From the NCBI GenBank assembly GCA_007122565.1, contig SKTJ01000049.1, forward strand, positions 1-6,958: 6,958 nucleotides of DNA. Reading direction: 5' to 3'. The stretch's first letter is position 1; the number at the start of each line of letters is the position of its first letter. The stretch comes from Syntrophomonadaceae bacterium (GTDB taxonomy: Bacteria > Bacillota > Dethiobacteria > DTU022 > UBA8154). The notes under the pieces are model-generated. The model had not been told where the DNA came from and made no database searches. It saw only the letters and a list, made by a program, of their open reading frames with translations. The position numbers were made by a program, and so were the translations under genes. This document shows, piece by piece, positions 5,360 through 6,958 of this stretch.

Positions 5360-6370
5360 GTGAAAAAAAAATGGTGGTTTCTCTTTGGAACAGCGGTAAT
5401 AATCCTGGTTTTTAGTATGGGAACTGTTTTTGGTTCAACATTTGGTTTCTTTGAAGGATATCCCATTGTAAAAATATTTGTGGACGGCAAAGAGGTGGTT
5501 GGCGATGTGCCTGCGGTTATTTTAGAAGGCAGGACAATGGTGCCGGTTAGATTTGTTTCTGAAGAGTTAGGTGCAAAGGTGGAATGGGACGGGGATGCTT
5601 ATGCAGTTTATATTTATTCAGAAGAATCGGCTGGAAAACCGGATAAAACCTGGAGCGTTACTCAAAAAGGTAATGATGTTCAAATAGCTTACGGTCAGGG
5701 AGAACATTTTTCCCAATATGCATCATTGGACCTTAATAGCAGTTTTTTCAGGATAATTCCTCCAAATCATACCTGGGGAACTTCAATTGTCCTTTTACCA
5801 TCCTTTTGGGAATGGGGATACAAACACCAGGGAGCCCCTGTTACATATGAGTACAGACTGGATAAGAACGATTTGATACTGTCAATTGAGGGACAAATTT
5901 CCAACCTGACAGCGGAGGTAGAACTGCGGATCAGTCCTCCCGTAGATGATTCAATTTCGGCCGTAGCCAGCGTCAACGTTTCAGGAGATGTTAAATTGGA
6001 TGAACGCCCGGTACAAAGTGAAGTATTTCAACTGCTTATGCTCTCTTCCATGCGTATTTCAGATAAACAGTGGGATGCAGAGACAGCCGTCATCGGCTCC
6101 CAAAAAGTGCCTATCCCTGACAGTGAATGGATAGTCAAACCATCAGAGCTAAGAAAAGATAGCAAATTTGGCTTAATTGGCGGAAAATCAAGCTGGCAGG
6201 CAGAACATGCAAATTTACCCGCTCCCAGTATTGAAATACATTTAGAAGAACCTTTTAAAATAACAGGCTGGGTGACAAAAAGTGAAGATCCAAACGATGA
6301 CAACATAGGCTTCTGGGCAGGAAGCGGTGAGTTTATTAATGATTGGAGCTATACCATTGTTGCAAGGTAA
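5360..6370 (+). CDS. Secreted protein with a copper-amine-oxidase-like N-terminal (stalk) domain
   Basis: A 336-residue protein from GTG 5360. It starts with a signal peptide: MKKKWWFLF, a hydrophobic core to about residue 22, and likely cleavage after VFG or VFGS. Residues about 34-88 match the copper-amine-oxidase N-terminal-like domain, with IFVDGKEV, PAVILEGRTMVPVRFVSEEL and GAKVEWDG. This domain is common in Firmicute exported proteins and is thought to act as a structural or surface stalk, not as an oxidase. The remaining 240 residues are rich in aromatic and beta-forming residues (for example FWEWGYKHQG and WVTKSEDPNDDNIGFWAG), with no domain I recognise and no LPXTG or SLH motif. An ATG at 5339 is in frame, but GAGAGGA (5344-5350) suits the GTG at 5360, which also gives a typical signal-peptide start. 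It probably acts at the cell surface. Confidence 0.8.
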   Translation: MKKKWWFLFGTAVIILVFSMGTVFGSTFGFFEGYPIVKIFVDGKEVVGDVPAVILEGRTMVPVRFVSEELGAKVEWDGDAYAVYIYSEESAGKPDKTWSVTQKGNDVQIAYGQGEHFSQYASLDLNSSFFRIIPPNHTWGTSIVLLPSFWEWGYKHQGAPVTYEYRLDKNDLILSIEGQISNLTAEVELRISPPVDDSISAVASVNVSGDVKLDERPVQSEVFQLLMLSSMRISDKQWDAETAVIGSQKVPIPDSEWIVKPSELRKDSKFGLIGGKSSWQAEHANLPAPSIEIHLEEPFKITGWVTKSEDPNDDNIGFWAGSGEFINDWSYTIVAR

Positions 6371-6376
6371 AAATAA

Positions 6377-6408
6377 AGAGAACATTTTTCTATATTTTAA
6401 AAAGGAAT
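6377..6408 (+). repeat. Short copy of the 5' end of the 589-861 gene
   Basis: Positions 6377-6408 resemble 604-636, with a shared 17-base exact core CATTTTTCTATATTTTA and matching AGAGAA before and AAGG after it. It follows the stop of the stalk-domain gene and encodes nothing. It may be a relic of a duplicated membrane gene, though the low complexity leaves room for chance. Confidence 0.3.
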
Positions 6409-6471
6409 TGCTCGAGACATTATGATGAAATATCCCTGGCTTGTCTAAATAGTGAAAAAGAGGTGGCAATA

Positions 6472-6958
6472 ATGGGGAGGTGCGGAGACGGCATGAGAGC
6501 AACTTTAAACCTCAAATGGCATATTCCCGGCTTGCTTGCTACTGGCGGCAAAACTGACACCCATGAGAAACTGGATTGGGTCATCTCAGAAGGTTTCTCC
6601 CGTATTGTTGTTCTTGAACCAATCCCGACTGAAATCTGGGAGCGATTTGTGATAGAAGGAAACAGTTTAAGTTTAAACATAGTTAAGGAAGAAGGCGACC
6701 CGCCGATCAAAGATGAGGCCGAGTTTATTGCTACCGGCATATTGCACAAGGAGAAGGTTTACATACAGTGCAGCACCGGTGCTGCCCGCTCACAGGGGTT
6801 GGCCAGAGCGTTTATGGAGAAGTGTGATTTATATATCATCAAATATCTGGCAGATCGGGTGGATGATCTCAAACGCGGCGACTTGTGGGATCATATACGC
6901 GGAAATTGGGCTTTTGATGGCGATAGAATGAGTAGAGCTATCTCTTTTTTGGGATCTA
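6472..6958 (+). CDS. Tyrosine/dual-specificity phosphatase-like protein, 3' end outside the window
   Basis: An open frame of 162 codons runs off the window without a stop. It carries the cysteine-phosphatase signature C-x5-R-S as QCSTGAARSQG, with Cys100 and Arg106, after a hydrophobic strand (KVYI). The preceding part fits the small dual-specificity phosphatase fold: WHIPGLLATGGK, then LDWVISEGFSRIVVLEP, and EEGDPPIKDE, a candidate general-acid loop with Asp76. Such enzymes remove phosphate from Tyr/Ser/Thr or from nucleotides or RNA. The usual His before the Cys is Gln here. The ATG at 6472 has AGGTGG 5 bases upstream; an in-frame ATG at 6493 with GGAG is an alternative. A GTG at 6463 is also in frame. 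It lies about 100 bases after the stalk gene, and no link to it is evident. Confidence 0.65.
   Translation, partial: MGRCGDGMRATLNLKWHIPGLLATGGKTDTHEKLDWVISEGFSRIVVLEPIPTEIWERFVIEGNSLSLNIVKEEGDPPIKDEAEFIATGILHKEKVYIQCSTGAARSQGLARAFMEKCDLYIIKYLADRVDDLKRGDLWDHIRGNWAFDGDRMSRAISFLGS

Noticed and set aside
6713..6931. Plus-strand 72-codon open frame near the window end
   Set aside because: It lies in another frame inside the phosphatase-like gene, which carries the C-x5-R-S motif.

Overview
The window looks like an accessory region of a low-to-mid GC Gram-positive anaerobe. A Desulfotomaculum/Pelotomaculum-like or other clostridial-type Firmicute is an inference from three signs: a secreted protein with a copper-amine-oxidase-like 'stalk' domain, strong purine-rich Shine-Dalgarno sites, and probable TTG/GTG starts. 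No rRNA, tRNA, CRISPR array, transposase or integrase is visible.

Layout, left to right. Positions 1-861 are AT-rich and hold two divergent small membrane-protein genes (87-428 minus, 589-861 plus). Between them lie a palindrome, a pair of mutually exclusive hairpins over the minus gene's ribosome site, and a GC-rich hairpin. Positions 862-1299 hold no intact gene. They contain a minus-strand, frameshifted remnant (966-1060) of the 3' end of an FGE-sulfatase gene, related to the intact gene downstream. Positions 1362-3047 look like an operon: a 72-codon ORF with a non-ATG start, a 54-codon very basic small protein coupled to it by a TAATG overlap, and a 424-residue TIR-like plus FGE-sulfatase fusion. 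Positions 3043-3178 hold a deleted copy of the minus-strand membrane gene and its upstream region, including an 18-bp perfect palindrome. Next is a 603-residue membrane protein (3344-5155) with two membrane segments, two Rossmann/TrkA-N (RCK-like) domains and a C-terminal ryanodine-receptor (RyR) domain. A second FGE remnant (5231-5286) follows. Last come a secreted stalk-domain protein (5360-6370) and the 5' part of a tyrosine/dual-specificity phosphatase-like gene (6472 to the window end).

The centrepiece is the same-strand pair of a TIR-like/FGE protein and a TrkA-N/RyR membrane protein. TIR domains make or bind NAD-derived nucleotides, and TrkA/RCK and RyR domains are ligand-binding regulatory modules. 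A working model is a stress or anti-phage system in which the soluble TIR-FGE protein senses a trigger and the channel-like protein responds to a nucleotide signal by altering ion flux. This is inference. The remnants of FGE genes and membrane genes show repeated duplication, recombination and decay here, as expected of a defence or accessory locus.
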